64,000 nucleotides of DNA, from NCBI GenBank assembly GCA_964491875.1, contig CAZBIC010000009.1, positions 62,001 to 126,000 on the forward strand. Direction: 5' to 3'. A program made the position numbers and the translations under genes. The notes beneath the pieces were generated by a model. It saw only the letters and a list, made by a program, of their open reading frames with translations. It did not search any database and was not told the DNA's origin. Shown one piece after another: positions 6,507 to 15,148 of the stretch; the first letter of the stretch is position 1; every line of letters starts with the position of its first letter. This DNA is from JADJPG01 sp964491875 (lineage in GTDB: Bacteria; Verrucomicrobiota; Verrucomicrobiia; Limisphaerales; JADJPG01).

Positions 6507-7235
6507 TCAGTCTGCCACCGCGAGATCCATGTCGCGCGTGTAGAAGAGAATGCGGCCGCAGTTCGGGCAGGAGACGATCTCCTGATCGCCCTGGCAGAGA
6601 ATGACGACACTGCGGCTCAATTGCATGTGGCAGCCGCCGCACACGCCGTGCTGAATGCCGACGACGACGTTCTGGCCTTTTTGCTTCAGCAACCGTTCGT
6701 ACTTCGAGCGGGTGCTTTCGTCGACTGCCTCGGCGAGCTCCGCGCGATTCGATTGCAGTTCGGCTAGTTCCTTCTTGAGATTCCCTTCGCGGGCATCGAT
6801 GTCGGCCACGCGGCTATCCACGACCTTCTTGGCTTCAGCGACGGTCTTGTTCGCGGCGGCGACTTCCTTCTGGCCGGATTCGATCTTTTCCATCAGCTCG
6901 ATTTGCTGGTCGTCGAGGGTGGAGATGAATTTCTTGCAGTTCTCAATCTCGTGGCCGATGGCGCGGAACTCCTCGTTCTTCTTGGTCTGAAACTGTTGAA
7001 CGGAATACTTGTCGATCTGCGTTTTCTTGGATTCGACTTCGAGTTCGAGTTTCTTCCGGTCGGATTCGAGGTGCATCACCTTCTGCTTGGCGGCATCCAG
7101 CGCGGCCTGGCTGGCGGATAGACCGGCGCGGAGTGAATCGCGCTCCGGGCCAACGTGGGCGAGTTCGTCCAGCAGAGTCAGGATCTTCCGGTCGCGATCC
7201 TGAAGGATGAGAAGCTTTTCGATGACAGGGAGCAT
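6507..7235 (-). CDS. Coiled-coil zinc-ribbon protein (CdsZ/DUF164-like)
   Basis: A 242-residue soluble protein. Residues 1-175 are almost entirely coiled coil (LESDRKKLELEVESKKTQID; KTVAEAKKVVDSRVADI). The C terminus is a zinc ribbon with two Cys pairs, CGGC near residue 199 and CPNC near 224, followed by RILFY. This is the layout of the C4-type zinc-ribbon family widespread in bacteria, whose chlamydial member CdsZ is linked to type III secretion. Here there is no secretion gene nearby, so that role should not be carried over. A nucleic-acid or protein-binding role is possible. The flanking genes are on the same strand but separated by 67 and 138 bases. Confidence 0.8.
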   Translation of the reverse strand: MLPVIEKLLILQDRDRKILTLLDELAHVGPERDSLRAGLSASQAALDAAKQKVMHLESDRKKLELEVESKKTQIDKYSVQQFQTKKNEEFRAIGHEIENCKKFISTLDDQQIELMEKIESGQKEVAAANKTVAEAKKVVDSRVADIDAREGNLKKELAELQSNRAELAEAVDESTRSKYERLLKQKGQNVVVGIQHGVCGGCHMQLSRSVVILCQGDQEIVSCPNCGRILFYTRDMDLAVAD

Positions 7236-7373
7236 AATTTGTTACGGTCGAAATTATCGACCGTGCTCCGGCAAGTCAATGCGGGCGATTTGCGGAATGC
7301 AAATGTGGTTCCGACGCAGACCGATTCCGCGTGGAGGGGTGACGCAAGAGCGTCGGCGAACAGGAAGGTGACT

Positions 7374-8075
7374 CTACGCCCGGAGAAACCGCGTGCTGGA
7401 AAACGGGCGGAGGTGTTCGAGGAACCATTCGCTGGCGAGCCGCGCGACTTCTTCCAACGCGCCGGCTTCTTCGAAATCCTGGGTCGCTCCGCTGACCACC
7501 TCGAAGTCCTTCTCGACTGCGAGCATCTCGTAGGCGTCTTCGCTGAGGTTCAGTGCGTCTTTATCGAATTCTCCCACGATGAGGCGGGCTGGGGACCTCA
7601 CGCGACGCAGGGCATTGCCGGCGAGATCGGGTCGCCCGCCGCGGGTGACGACGGCTCCGATTGATTTTCCGAGATCCGCAGCAGCGACTAGGGCGCCGCC
7701 CGCTCCAGTGCCGGAACCGAAGAATCCGATGCGCAAATTGCGTGCTTCATCTTCGTCAGCGACCCAGTGCGCCGCGCAGGCGAGACGTTGAGTGAGGAGG
7801 CCCATGTTGGAGCTGTGGTGCGAGCCCAGCTTCTCTTCGGCGCATTCCTCCGGGGTGAGCAATTCGAGGAGAAGGGTGCCCAGGCCGGCCTTGTGGAGGA
7901 GGCGGGCGAGTTCGGGATTCCGCTGGCTGCGGCGGCTGCTGGCATGCGCGAAGATGACGAGGCCCTCGGCGTTCGGCGGCACAATGAATTCGCCGTCCAA
8001 AGAGACGGATCCGGTGGGGATACGAATAACGCGGGAGGCGTCCCCCGCTTGCAGCCTGTTAGTTTCAGCGCTCAT
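7374..8075 (-). CDS. Dienelactone-hydrolase-like protein lacking catalytic Ser and His
   Basis: A 233-residue alpha/beta-hydrolase-fold protein. ATG 8075 is preferred over the longer frame to 8162 because GGAAG lies a few bases upstream and the domain starts soon after. It matches the small hydrolase family often found beside phosphoribosyltransferases: FAHAS near residue 42, LLLELLTPEE, GFFGSGTGAGGALVAAA, VVTRGGRPDLAG, LIVGEFD and EWFLEHL. In that family, as I know it, the elbow reads GAST with Ser as nucleophile and the histidine sits in GATHLFEEPG. Here the elbow is G-S-G-T-G, with Gly122 at the nucleophile position, and the other motif is GATQDFEEAG. Asp171 remains. It may be a pseudoenzyme. 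Confidence 0.75.
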   Translation of the reverse strand: MSAETNRLQAGDASRVIRIPTGSVSLDGEFIVPPNAEGLVIFAHASSRRSQRNPELARLLHKAGLGTLLLELLTPEECAEEKLGSHHSSNMGLLTQRLACAAHWVADEDEARNLRIGFFGSGTGAGGALVAAADLGKSIGAVVTRGGRPDLAGNALRRVRSPARLIVGEFDKDALNLSEDAYEMLAVEKDFEVVSGATQDFEEAGALEEVARLASEWFLEHLRPFSSTRFLRA

Positions 8076-8219
8076 AATCTTCCGTTCTATCCGTGAACCA
8101 GAAAATGGTTCGCACGACCCAACAACTGCTCCCTGACGCGCGGATATTGCTACCGTTGACACGGAGTTGTCAATCGGGGCTAATTGCCCGGCCAGCGACC
8201 AATAAAAGTCCAGTTACCC

Positions 8220-11200
8220 ATGAACAGTCACCGGTTTCGCCAGCATCTCCATACACTCGTGCTCGGCATTTTCCTCGTCCCGCTTGCGCTGACGATGCTG
8301 AGCGGTTGCAAGAAATCCGAGTCCGCGCCGGAGGTGGATCAATTCACGCGCCTGTCGAATCTCGGCAAAAGCCAGCTGGAGGCTGGGGACGCGGCGAAGG
8401 CGATCAATTTCTTCCGCGAAGCGCTCGCGCTGAATCCCACGCTCATCGAGGCGCAGTTGAATCTGGCCAATGCGTTTCTGCTGGCGAATGACGCTGACTC
8501 GGCGATTCGTCAGGCGCAGGCGGTGTTGCAGGTGGATCATAATTCGGCGGCGGCTTACTACATCGCCGGGTGCGCGTATCTGCGGAAAGGGCAGGGCGAG
8601 GAAGCGCTGAAGGCCCTGCAGCAATCGCATAAGATCGATCCCGCGGTGACGGCGCTGAACTTCCAACTCGGGCTCGCGCACGAGCGGCTCGGGCATTTCG
8701 AGGAGGCGGTGCAGCAGTATCAGACCGTGGTCGAATTCGAGCCGGAACATCCCGCTGCGCACTATCGGATGAGCCAGGCGTTATTGCGCCAGGGGAAGCA
8801 GGCGGAAGCAGGTGAGTCGTTGAAGAAGCACCAGGAGATCCTCGCGAAGAAGCCAAATCCTGTGAGCGATGTTGCCGTTTTCGAGCGCTGCAAACACACG
8901 CTGGCGAAGCTGCCGTTCAAACTGGAGCAGCCGCTTGCCGACGGCGTTAAGGTTCAGTTCGCTGATGCGTCGGCCACGGCGTTTCGCAGCACAACGTATC
9001 AGGGACCGGTGGGCGTGATTGATTTCGCGCACGACGGCAGAAACAGCCTGCTGGTTCGCGACGGCGACGGATTCCGGCTGCTGGTAAACAGCAACGGAAC
9101 CTTCGTGGGGCAGGAGAAGTTGCTGCCCGGAATCGCGGGAGCGAACTACCACTGCGCGCTCGTCGGCGACTTGCAGAACGATCAAACCGCGGATGTCGTC
9201 GTGCTCGGCGACAAGGGCGCGCATGTCTTCAAGTTCACGACCAACGGAGTGGTGACGGATTCAACGCGCGCGGCGGGCTTCGGTGCGCTGACCGCGATTG
9301 ATGGCGTGCTGGTGGACTTTGATTACACCGGCAAGCTCGGACTAATCGCGTTGCAGCCGGAAGGGAAGGGCCTTCGCGTTTTCCGCAATCTGAGCAGCGC
9401 GTTCGCGATGTATTTTTCCGAGAGCGGCGTGACGTCGGGTCTGCCGGCTTCCGTTTCGGCGGCGAGGCATCTTGTGCTGGAGGACTGGAACAATGATGAG
9501 TTGCTCGACCTGATGATTACCCGCGATGCCGAGCCGCCCCATTTGTTCGCGCGCGAACGCGGCGGCCCGTTTGCCGTGACGAACGCGGTCTATCCGAACA
9601 GTCCGATTGCTGCCGCGGGCGATTTGAACAACGACTCCATCACCGACGTGGTGAGCGTCTCCGCCGGCAACGTGGTGATCACCTTTGGCGGCGGCAAGCC
9701 TGCGGTGACTTTGCCGCTGGGCATCGCGACGGCGACGGGCATTGCGATGGTGGATTACGACAACGACGGCTGGATTGACGTGTACGTTTTCGGCGATGGC
9801 CTCCGGCTCTGGCGCAATCGCGGGAGCGCGGGCTTCCTCGATGTCTCGAAAGACCTCGGCCTCGTGACCGTGACGGGAAAGGTTCGTTACGTCGCGGCGG
9901 CGGACTTCGATCAGGATTGCGACACGGATTTGGTGGCGGCGGTGGACGGCGCGGGTTTGAAGCTCCTGCGCAACGACGGTGGCAATGCCAATCGCCAGCT
10001 CAAGTTGCGCTTGATCGGACATCGCTCGAACTCCAGCGCTCTCGGCGTTCGCTACGAGGTTTCCGCGGGCGGATTGCGCGCGTGGCGGACGGTGAAGCAG
10101 CTGCCGATAGAAGTCGGTGTTGGCAAACATGACCAGGTGGACTCGGTGGCGGTGCGCTGGTTCGATGGATTCATCAACAACGACGAGATCAAGGTTACCC
10201 AATGCGGGATTGTCGCGCTGGACGAAATTGAGAAGCCCTCGGGCTCGTGTCCTTATCTGTATGTGTGGGATGGAAAGGGTTTCCGTTTCGTGACGGATTT
10301 GCTCGGTGCGGCGCCGCTGGGGCTGCCGGTTTCTGATACTCGCGTGGTGGATGCGGATCCGATCGAGTATGTCCGGATTGGTTCTGAGGAATCGTTCCCG
10401 GCGCGGGACGGATATCACGTGATGCAGATCACTGAGGAGCTGCGCGAGGTGTTGTATCTCGACGAGGCGAAGCTCGTGGTCGTGGATTTTCCGGCGGATG
10501 CCGAGGTGCATTCCACGAGCAAGCTCCGGCCCGGCGGTCCGTTCCCGGCGCATGAACTGGTGACGTTGCACAAGCGCCTGCCGCTGCGCAAAGCGGTGAA
10601 CCACGAGGGCACGGACATTACGACCGTGCTTGCGGATGCGGATGGCCGGATGGCGTCACCCACGAAGCTGCGCTCGCGTCAGCTGCGTGGCCTTGCGGAG
10701 CCGCACAGCATCGAACTGGATTTCGGGCTGCTCGAAACTTCGCGTCCGCTTGCGCTGGCGTTGACGGGCTGGCTGCGTTTCGGCGGCGGCATGGCCAACA
10801 TGGGCGCAGCCCACACGCCGGAACTTCCGTTCCCATTCCCGACGATGGAAGTCGAAGTGGTGCGGGCGGATGGTTCTTCGGGATGGAAGCCGGTCGATGT
10901 CGTCGTGGGTTCGCCGGCGGGCAAGACCAAGACCATTGTCGTCGATCTCGCCGGCAAGCTTCCGGAAGGCGCGCGGCGGTTGCGCATCACGGCGGCGTTC
11001 GAGATTCACTGGGATCGCGCGGCGCTCTTCGAGAAGCGTGACAACTCGGAGACACGGATCACGATGGTCAGTGCGGCGGAAGCGCATCTGCACTGGCGCG
11101 GCTACAGCGAGTTCGAGCCATGGCCGTGGTACCTGCCGCTCACGCCGAATTACGCGAATGTGCGCCAGACGGCGGATTGGACGATCACACCGAGCGGTTG

Positions 11201-11543
11201 GGCGACGCGTTATGGAACGGTCACCGCGCTGGTCAACACGAACGATCAGGCACTGGCGTTGGTCGCGGGGGGAGATGAACTGACGTTGAAGTTCGCGGCT
11301 AGTTCGTTGCCGCCTCGGTCCGCGACGGCGAAGCGGGATTTCTTTCTCTACACAATCGGCTGGGACAAGGACGCGGATTTCCACTGCGACCTGGGATTCC
11401 AGATCGAGCCGCTGCCGTGGCAGGGGATGAACTCGCAGCTCTACGGAAAAGAAAAACGTCCTGAGTTTCCTCAGGACGCGATGATGAAGCGATTCAACAC
11501 CCGCTGGGTCGGACCCTATACGCTGACGAAGGGCCGCCGTTGA
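8220..11543 (+). CDS. TPR/FG-GAP/ASPIC lipoprotein
   Basis: A 1107-residue protein. ATG 8220 places a lipoprotein signal at the N terminus (hydrophobic LVLGIFLVPLALTML, lipobox LSGC). Residues 45-215 contain about five TPR units (LGKSQLEAGDAAKAINFFRE; LGHFEEAVQQYQTVVEFEPE). Residues 250-590 are FG-GAP/VCBS repeats with calcium-loop motifs (DYDNDGWIDVYVF, DFDQDCDTDLVAA). An ASPIC/UnbV-like segment follows at about 590-665. The last 440 residues (from SGSCPYLYVWDGKGFRFVTD) are a further large region of unknown fold. Such proteins are common in Verrucomicrobia and Acidobacteria; their roles are mostly unknown. It is probably displayed on a membrane and binds protein or carbohydrate partners. Confidence 0.85.
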   Translation: MNSHRFRQHLHTLVLGIFLVPLALTMLSGCKKSESAPEVDQFTRLSNLGKSQLEAGDAAKAINFFREALALNPTLIEAQLNLANAFLLANDADSAIRQAQAVLQVDHNSAAAYYIAGCAYLRKGQGEEALKALQQSHKIDPAVTALNFQLGLAHERLGHFEEAVQQYQTVVEFEPEHPAAHYRMSQALLRQGKQAEAGESLKKHQEILAKKPNPVSDVAVFERCKHTLAKLPFKLEQPLADGVKVQFADASATAFRSTTYQGPVGVIDFAHDGRNSLLVRDGDGFRLLVNSNGTFVGQEKLLPGIAGANYHCALVGDLQNDQTADVVVLGDKGAHVFKFTTNGVVTDSTRAAGFGALTAIDGVLVDFDYTGKLGLIALQPEGKGLRVFRNLSSAFAMYFSESGVTSGLPASVSAARHLVLEDWNNDELLDLMITRDAEPPHLFARERGGPFAVTNAVYPNSPIAAAGDLNNDSITDVVSVSAGNVVITFGGGKPAVTLPLGIATATGIAMVDYDNDGWIDVYVFGDGLRLWRNRGSAGFLDVSKDLGLVTVTGKVRYVAAADFDQDCDTDLVAAVDGAGLKLLRNDGGNANRQLKLRLIGHRSNSSALGVRYEVSAGGLRAWRTVKQLPIEVGVGKHDQVDSVAVRWFDGFINNDEIKVTQCGIVALDEIEKPSGSCPYLYVWDGKGFRFVTDLLGAAPLGLPVSDTRVVDADPIEYVRIGSEESFPARDGYHVMQITEELREVLYLDEAKLVVVDFPADAEVHSTSKLRPGGPFPAHELVTLHKRLPLRKAVNHEGTDITTVLADADGRMASPTKLRSRQLRGLAEPHSIELDFGLLETSRPLALALTGWLRFGGGMANMGAAHTPELPFPFPTMEVEVVRADGSSGWKPVDVVVGSPAGKTKTIVVDLAGKLPEGARRLRITAAFEIHWDRAALFEKRDNSETRITMVSAAEAHLHWRGYSEFEPWPWYLPLTPNYANVRQTADWTITPSGWATRYGTVTALVNTNDQALALVAGGDELTLKFAASSLPPRSATAKRDFFLYTIGWDKDADFHCDLGFQIEPLPWQGMNSQLYGKEKRPEFPQDAMMKRFNTRWVGPYTLTKGRR

Positions 11544-11559
11544 GGGCGTGAACGATGGG

Positions 11560-11778
11560 TTACTTCGTACCGGGTGCCGCGGAGGCGTCCCCCGAGCCGG
11601 CCATCTGGATGTGCTTGGCGCGTGCGACATCGAGTTTGGCCTGCACGGTGCGCTGCAGTTCCTCGGCCGCGGCGGCCTTTTGCTGGGTGGCGATGAGGCG
11701 GAAGGTTTCCACTCCCGGCCAGGCGAGCAGGCCGGCCACGACCACGGCGCGAACGAAAGTTTTCGATTGAGTATTCAT
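11560..11778 (-). CDS. Small single-span membrane protein
   Basis: A 72-residue protein from ATG 11778 (MNTQSKTF). Residues 8-27 (VRAVVVAGLLAWPGVETFRL) can form one membrane segment; the rest is a charged Ala-rich helix (QQKAAAAEELQRTVQAKL) with a loose tail ending PGTK. The same frame is open upstream to 11931, but the extension overlaps the thioesterase gene on the other strand, so 11778 is preferred. No Shine-Dalgarno sequence was seen. Convergent with the TPR lipoprotein and divergent from the thioesterase. Function unknown. Confidence 0.5.
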   Translation of the reverse strand: MNTQSKTFVRAVVVAGLLAWPGVETFRLIATQQKAAAAEELQRTVQAKLDVARAKHIQMAGSGDASAAPGTK

Positions 11779-11869
11779 AGTTGTCTGCGAGTTCGATTTG
11801 TCTGGAAGGGCTATCGACAAGCGTCTCGCCGGGGTTAAATCGGTTGCGAAATCCGCGTCTGGAACTGTC

Positions 11870-12292
11870 ATGAATTTGGGCAAAACAAAGTTTGAAACGG
11901 AGTTGAACGTCCGTCCGGACGACATCGACATGAACCAGCATGTCCATGCCAGCCGCTATCAGGATTACGTGCTGGCGGCGCGTTACGACCAGATGGCGCG
12001 CTGCTACCAGATGTCGATGGAGGAGTTTAACAAGGCGGGCTTCGGCTGGTACGTGAAGGCGGCCCACCTCGAATACAAGCGTTCACTGTTGATGGGCGAT
12101 CGAATGGTGGTCCGCACCTGGGTAGAAGCCATCGCGGACAGCGAAGTGAAAGTGCAGTTCGAGATTCTGCGCAAGGTGGGCGACCGGCTGAAGCTCTCGT
12201 GCGACGGCTGGTTCGACTACACGCTGATCAGTCTGGCCACCGGCCGGGCCGAATCGATTCCCGATTGGATCTTCGCCAAGTATTCGGTGTAA
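11870..12292 (+). CDS. Hotdog-fold acyl-CoA thioesterase (4HBT family)
   Basis: A 140-residue protein starting at ATG 11870, at the beginning of the fold (KFETELNVRPDDIDMNQHVH). The segment DIDMNQHVHASRYQDYV corresponds to the family's catalytic loop, in which an acidic residue and the following N-terminal helix hold the thioester. The rest (HLEYKRSLLMGDRMVVRTWV, VQFEILRKVG) follows the hotdog strands of YbgC/FatA-like proteins. It probably hydrolyses acyl-CoA or acyl-ACP thioesters in the cytoplasm. It is first in a run with the M16 peptidase (42 bases) and pabB (3 bases). Confidence 0.8.
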   Translation: MNLGKTKFETELNVRPDDIDMNQHVHASRYQDYVLAARYDQMARCYQMSMEEFNKAGFGWYVKAAHLEYKRSLLMGDRMVVRTWVEAIADSEVKVQFEILRKVGDRLKLSCDGWFDYTLISLATGRAESIPDWIFAKYSV

Positions 12293-12334
12293 ACTGCCCG
12301 GCCGGGCTTTCCTCCGGTTGTTTAACGCTGAATC

Positions 12335-13597
12335 ATGTATCAAGTCACTCGATTGCAGAATGGTCTGACCGTCGCCACCGCGGAGATGCCGCACATGGCG
12401 AGCGTGAGCCTGGGGCTCTGGGTGGGGGTCGGCGGCCGGCACGAGCCGAAGGAGCTCAACGGCATTTCGCACTTCATCGAACACATGCTGTTCAAGGGGA
12501 CTCGCAAACGTTCCGCCGAGGAGATCTCGCAGGCGGTCGAGGGCATCGGCGGTTACCTGAACGCCTTCACCGAGGAGGAAAACACTTGCTTCTATGCGAA
12601 GGCGTGCGCGGATCGTTTCGATGATCTGCTGGGAGTGCTCACGGACATGTTTTTGAACTCCGTGTTTGATCCGCAGGAGATCAACAAGGAACGCGATGTC
12701 ATCAAGGAAGAGCTGGCGATGTATCTCGACCAGCCGCATCAGCACGTGCAGGAGCTGTTGAACGAAACGCTCTGGCCGGATCATCCGCTGGGGCGTTCGC
12801 TGACGGGAACGGTGGAGACGATTGAAAGCCTCAGTCGCCGGCAGATGATCAACTATCAGGACGAGAACTACATCTCGGCGACGACTCTGGTGGTGGCGGC
12901 GGGCAACATCCGGCACCGGCAGGTCGTGCGCGCGGTGGAAGCACAGGCCCGCAAATTCCCCCGGGGCAAGCGCCGGACGTTTCAACCGTACGATGCGCCG
13001 CAGGAGAAACCGCGCATTGCCCATGTGACGAAGGAGACGTCGCAACTGCAGCTTGCGCTCGGGATCCGCACCTGCTCGCGGCATGATGAGCGTCGCTACG
13101 CCTTGCGCGTGCTGAACACGATTCTCGGCGACAACATGAGCTCGCGCCTCTTTCAAGTGCTGCGCGAGGAGCACGGCCTTGCTTACTCCATCCACAGCAG
13201 CCTCACCTCGTTTGATGACGTGGGGGCGCTGATGGTCTCGGCTGGCGTGGACACCGACAAGCTTCGTCAGGCGATGAGGCTGGTGATGCGCGAGTTGAAG
13301 CGATGCACGGAAACGCTTCCCAGCGCCGCTGAAATTCGTCGGGCGCGGGACTACCTGATCGGACAGCTGGATCTCAGCCTCGAAGGGACCGAGAACCAGA
13401 TGAACTGGGTCGGCGAACAGTTGCTGGGTTACGGGCGAATCATTCCGCCGACGGAAACCAAGCAGCGCATCGCCGAAGTAAAGCCCGCTGAAGTCCGTTC
13501 GGTCGCGCGAGAATTCTTCCGGCCAGAACGAATGAGCCTCGCCATGGTCAGTCCGCTGAAATCGACGAAGGGTTTCCCCGAGTTACTGGCGCTCTAA
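12335..13597 (+). CDS. M16-family zinc metallopeptidase
   Basis: A 420-residue protein of the pitrilysin/mitochondrial-processing-peptidase group. The inverted zinc motif HxxEH is intact as HFIEH (residues 46-50), and the downstream acidic helix with the third ligand is present (INKERDVIKEEL). The C-terminal half is the non-catalytic partner domain (SRLFQVLREEHGLAYSI, and ENQMNWVGEQL). There is no signal peptide. Single-domain-pair proteins of about 420 residues usually work as dimers on peptides. It lies 3 bases before pabB, so the two are probably co-transcribed, without an obvious functional link. Confidence 0.9.
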   Translation: MYQVTRLQNGLTVATAEMPHMASVSLGLWVGVGGRHEPKELNGISHFIEHMLFKGTRKRSAEEISQAVEGIGGYLNAFTEEENTCFYAKACADRFDDLLGVLTDMFLNSVFDPQEINKERDVIKEELAMYLDQPHQHVQELLNETLWPDHPLGRSLTGTVETIESLSRRQMINYQDENYISATTLVVAAGNIRHRQVVRAVEAQARKFPRGKRRTFQPYDAPQEKPRIAHVTKETSQLQLALGIRTCSRHDERRYALRVLNTILGDNMSSRLFQVLREEHGLAYSIHSSLTSFDDVGALMVSAGVDTDKLRQAMRLVMRELKRCTETLPSAAEIRRARDYLIGQLDLSLEGTENQMNWVGEQLLGYGRIIPPTETKQRIAEVKPAEVRSVAREFFRPERMSLAMVSPLKSTKGFPELLAL

Positions 13598-13600
13598 ACC

Positions 13601-15073
13601 ATGAGACCGATCGTCCAGGAGATCAGTTCCCCGCTTGGCCCGGATGCGCTGGTCGAACGTCTTCGCGGCGAGCCGGGGGTGGTGCTCCTGCGCAGTTCTT
13701 TGTTCGATTCGCCGCAAGCGCGCTATTCGTTTGTGGGAGCGCGGCCGTTTCTGACTTTTCGCTCGTTTGGTTCCCGTTGCGAACTGAGCGGCGGCGGGCA
13801 GGTCACCGAGCAGTTCGGCGATCCGTGGCATTTGCTGGATGGTTTGATGGCGCGCTACGAGTTGCTGGAGGAACTCGACCTGCCGTTTCCACTGGGCGGC
13901 TGCTTTGGTTACTGGGGCTATGACTTGAAGAACTTCGTCGAGCCGAAGCTTTCGCGGCGGGCGGTGAATGATTTGGAACTGCCGGATTGTCACGTGGGCT
14001 TCCACGCCAGTGTGGTGGTCTTCGATCATCGACTCGAAAAGATTTGGATCGTCGCGACCGGACTGGATTTCGACGGCTCCCGCGAAGTTGCCCGCGCCGA
14101 AGAGCAGGTGCGTTGGTGGAGCGAGGTGCTCGGTCGCGACGCGGTGGCGGGCGAACTGCCTACCGTTCAAGGTGAGAAAACCTGGCCGGGTGCCGGGAGG
14201 GAATCGATGACGTCAAGCTTCACGCGCCCGGACTTCGTCGCCGCCGTCGAACGTGCGCAGCGATACATTTGGGCCGGCGACATTTATCAAGTGAACCTGG
14301 CACAGCGCCTTTCGGTGCCCGTGCCGTGTTCCGGGTGGGACTTCTTCCGGCGATTGAACGCGGTCTCGCCGGCGCCATTCTCCGGCTACCTCGATTGCGG
14401 GGATCTGCAGCTCGCCTCGTCGTCACCGGAGCTGTTTCTGCGGTTGAGTGGATCACATATTCAAACCCGGCCGATCAAAGGCACCCGCCCGCGTTCCGCG
14501 GATCCGATGCGTGATGCTCAGCTGACCTACGAGCTGCAAACGAGCGCGAAGGAAATGTCCGAGCTGGTGATGATCACGGACCTCCTGCGGAACGATTTGG
14601 GGCGCGTCTGCGAATATGGCTCGGTGCAGGTGCCGGAGCTCGTCCGTCTGGAGCGCTATCCGCAAGTGCAACACCTCGTCTCCACGGTGGAAGGGCGGCT
14701 GTGTTCCGACGTCACTCACTTCGCCGCGCTGGCCCGGTGTTTTCCCGGCGGCAGCATCACGGGCGCTCCGAAGATTCGTGCGATGGACATCATCGACGAA
14801 CTGGAACCGGTTACTCGCGGTCCGTATACCGGCTGTCTCGGTTATCTGGGATTCAATCGCGAGAGCCAGCTCAACATCGTGATTCGTACCGCGGTGTTTC
14901 GCGGGGAAAGAGCTTACTTCCACGTCGGTGCCGGCATAGTTGCCGATTCATCGCCCGAGGCCGAATACGAGGAGACGATGGCGAAGGCGGCTGGGTTTGT
15001 CGCTGCTCTCAAACGGGACATTCGAATGGACGTTAATTCAGTCGGCATCTTGTCGAAACGACAGGGCGATTGA
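13601..15073 (+). CDS. pabB: Aminodeoxychorismate synthase component I
   Basis: A 490-residue chorismate-binding enzyme. The N-terminal part (ARYSFVGARPFLTF) is the TrpE/PabB-type domain; the catalytic part starts near FTRPDFVAAVERAQRYIWAG. The motif PIKGTRPR carries Lys293; Lys here is characteristic of aminodeoxychorismate synthase, where anthranilate synthase has Ala. ITGAPK, RGPYTGCLGYLGF and LNIVIRT are the conserved C-terminal motifs. It converts chorismate and ammonia to 4-amino-4-deoxychorismate for folate synthesis, normally with a PabA glutaminase, which is not in the window. folP at 23610 acts later in the same pathway but in another operon. Confidence 0.9.
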   Translation: MRPIVQEISSPLGPDALVERLRGEPGVVLLRSSLFDSPQARYSFVGARPFLTFRSFGSRCELSGGGQVTEQFGDPWHLLDGLMARYELLEELDLPFPLGGCFGYWGYDLKNFVEPKLSRRAVNDLELPDCHVGFHASVVVFDHRLEKIWIVATGLDFDGSREVARAEEQVRWWSEVLGRDAVAGELPTVQGEKTWPGAGRESMTSSFTRPDFVAAVERAQRYIWAGDIYQVNLAQRLSVPVPCSGWDFFRRLNAVSPAPFSGYLDCGDLQLASSSPELFLRLSGSHIQTRPIKGTRPRSADPMRDAQLTYELQTSAKEMSELVMITDLLRNDLGRVCEYGSVQVPELVRLERYPQVQHLVSTVEGRLCSDVTHFAALARCFPGGSITGAPKIRAMDIIDELEPVTRGPYTGCLGYLGFNRESQLNIVIRTAVFRGERAYFHVGAGIVADSSPEAEYEETMAKAAGFVAALKRDIRMDVNSVGILSKRQGD

Positions 15074-15148
15074 GTAGGTGTTGCGGCGAGTGTCGCGCCT
15101 CTTTTCCTGCTGGTAAATTCTGCCGAAAAATGAGGTGATATTCGAAAT

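Noticed and set aside
4604..6604. A 666-codon plus-strand open frame opposite the CocE-like hydrolase
   Set aside because: It is antisense to a gene with a signal peptide, catalytic triad and known fold; its Arg/Val/Glu-rich translation is typical of the shadow of a GC-rich gene.
9342..10604. A 420-codon minus-strand frame inside the FG-GAP lipoprotein gene
   Set aside because: The plus strand reads as a continuous TPR/FG-GAP protein; the minus reading is Arg/His-rich without motifs.
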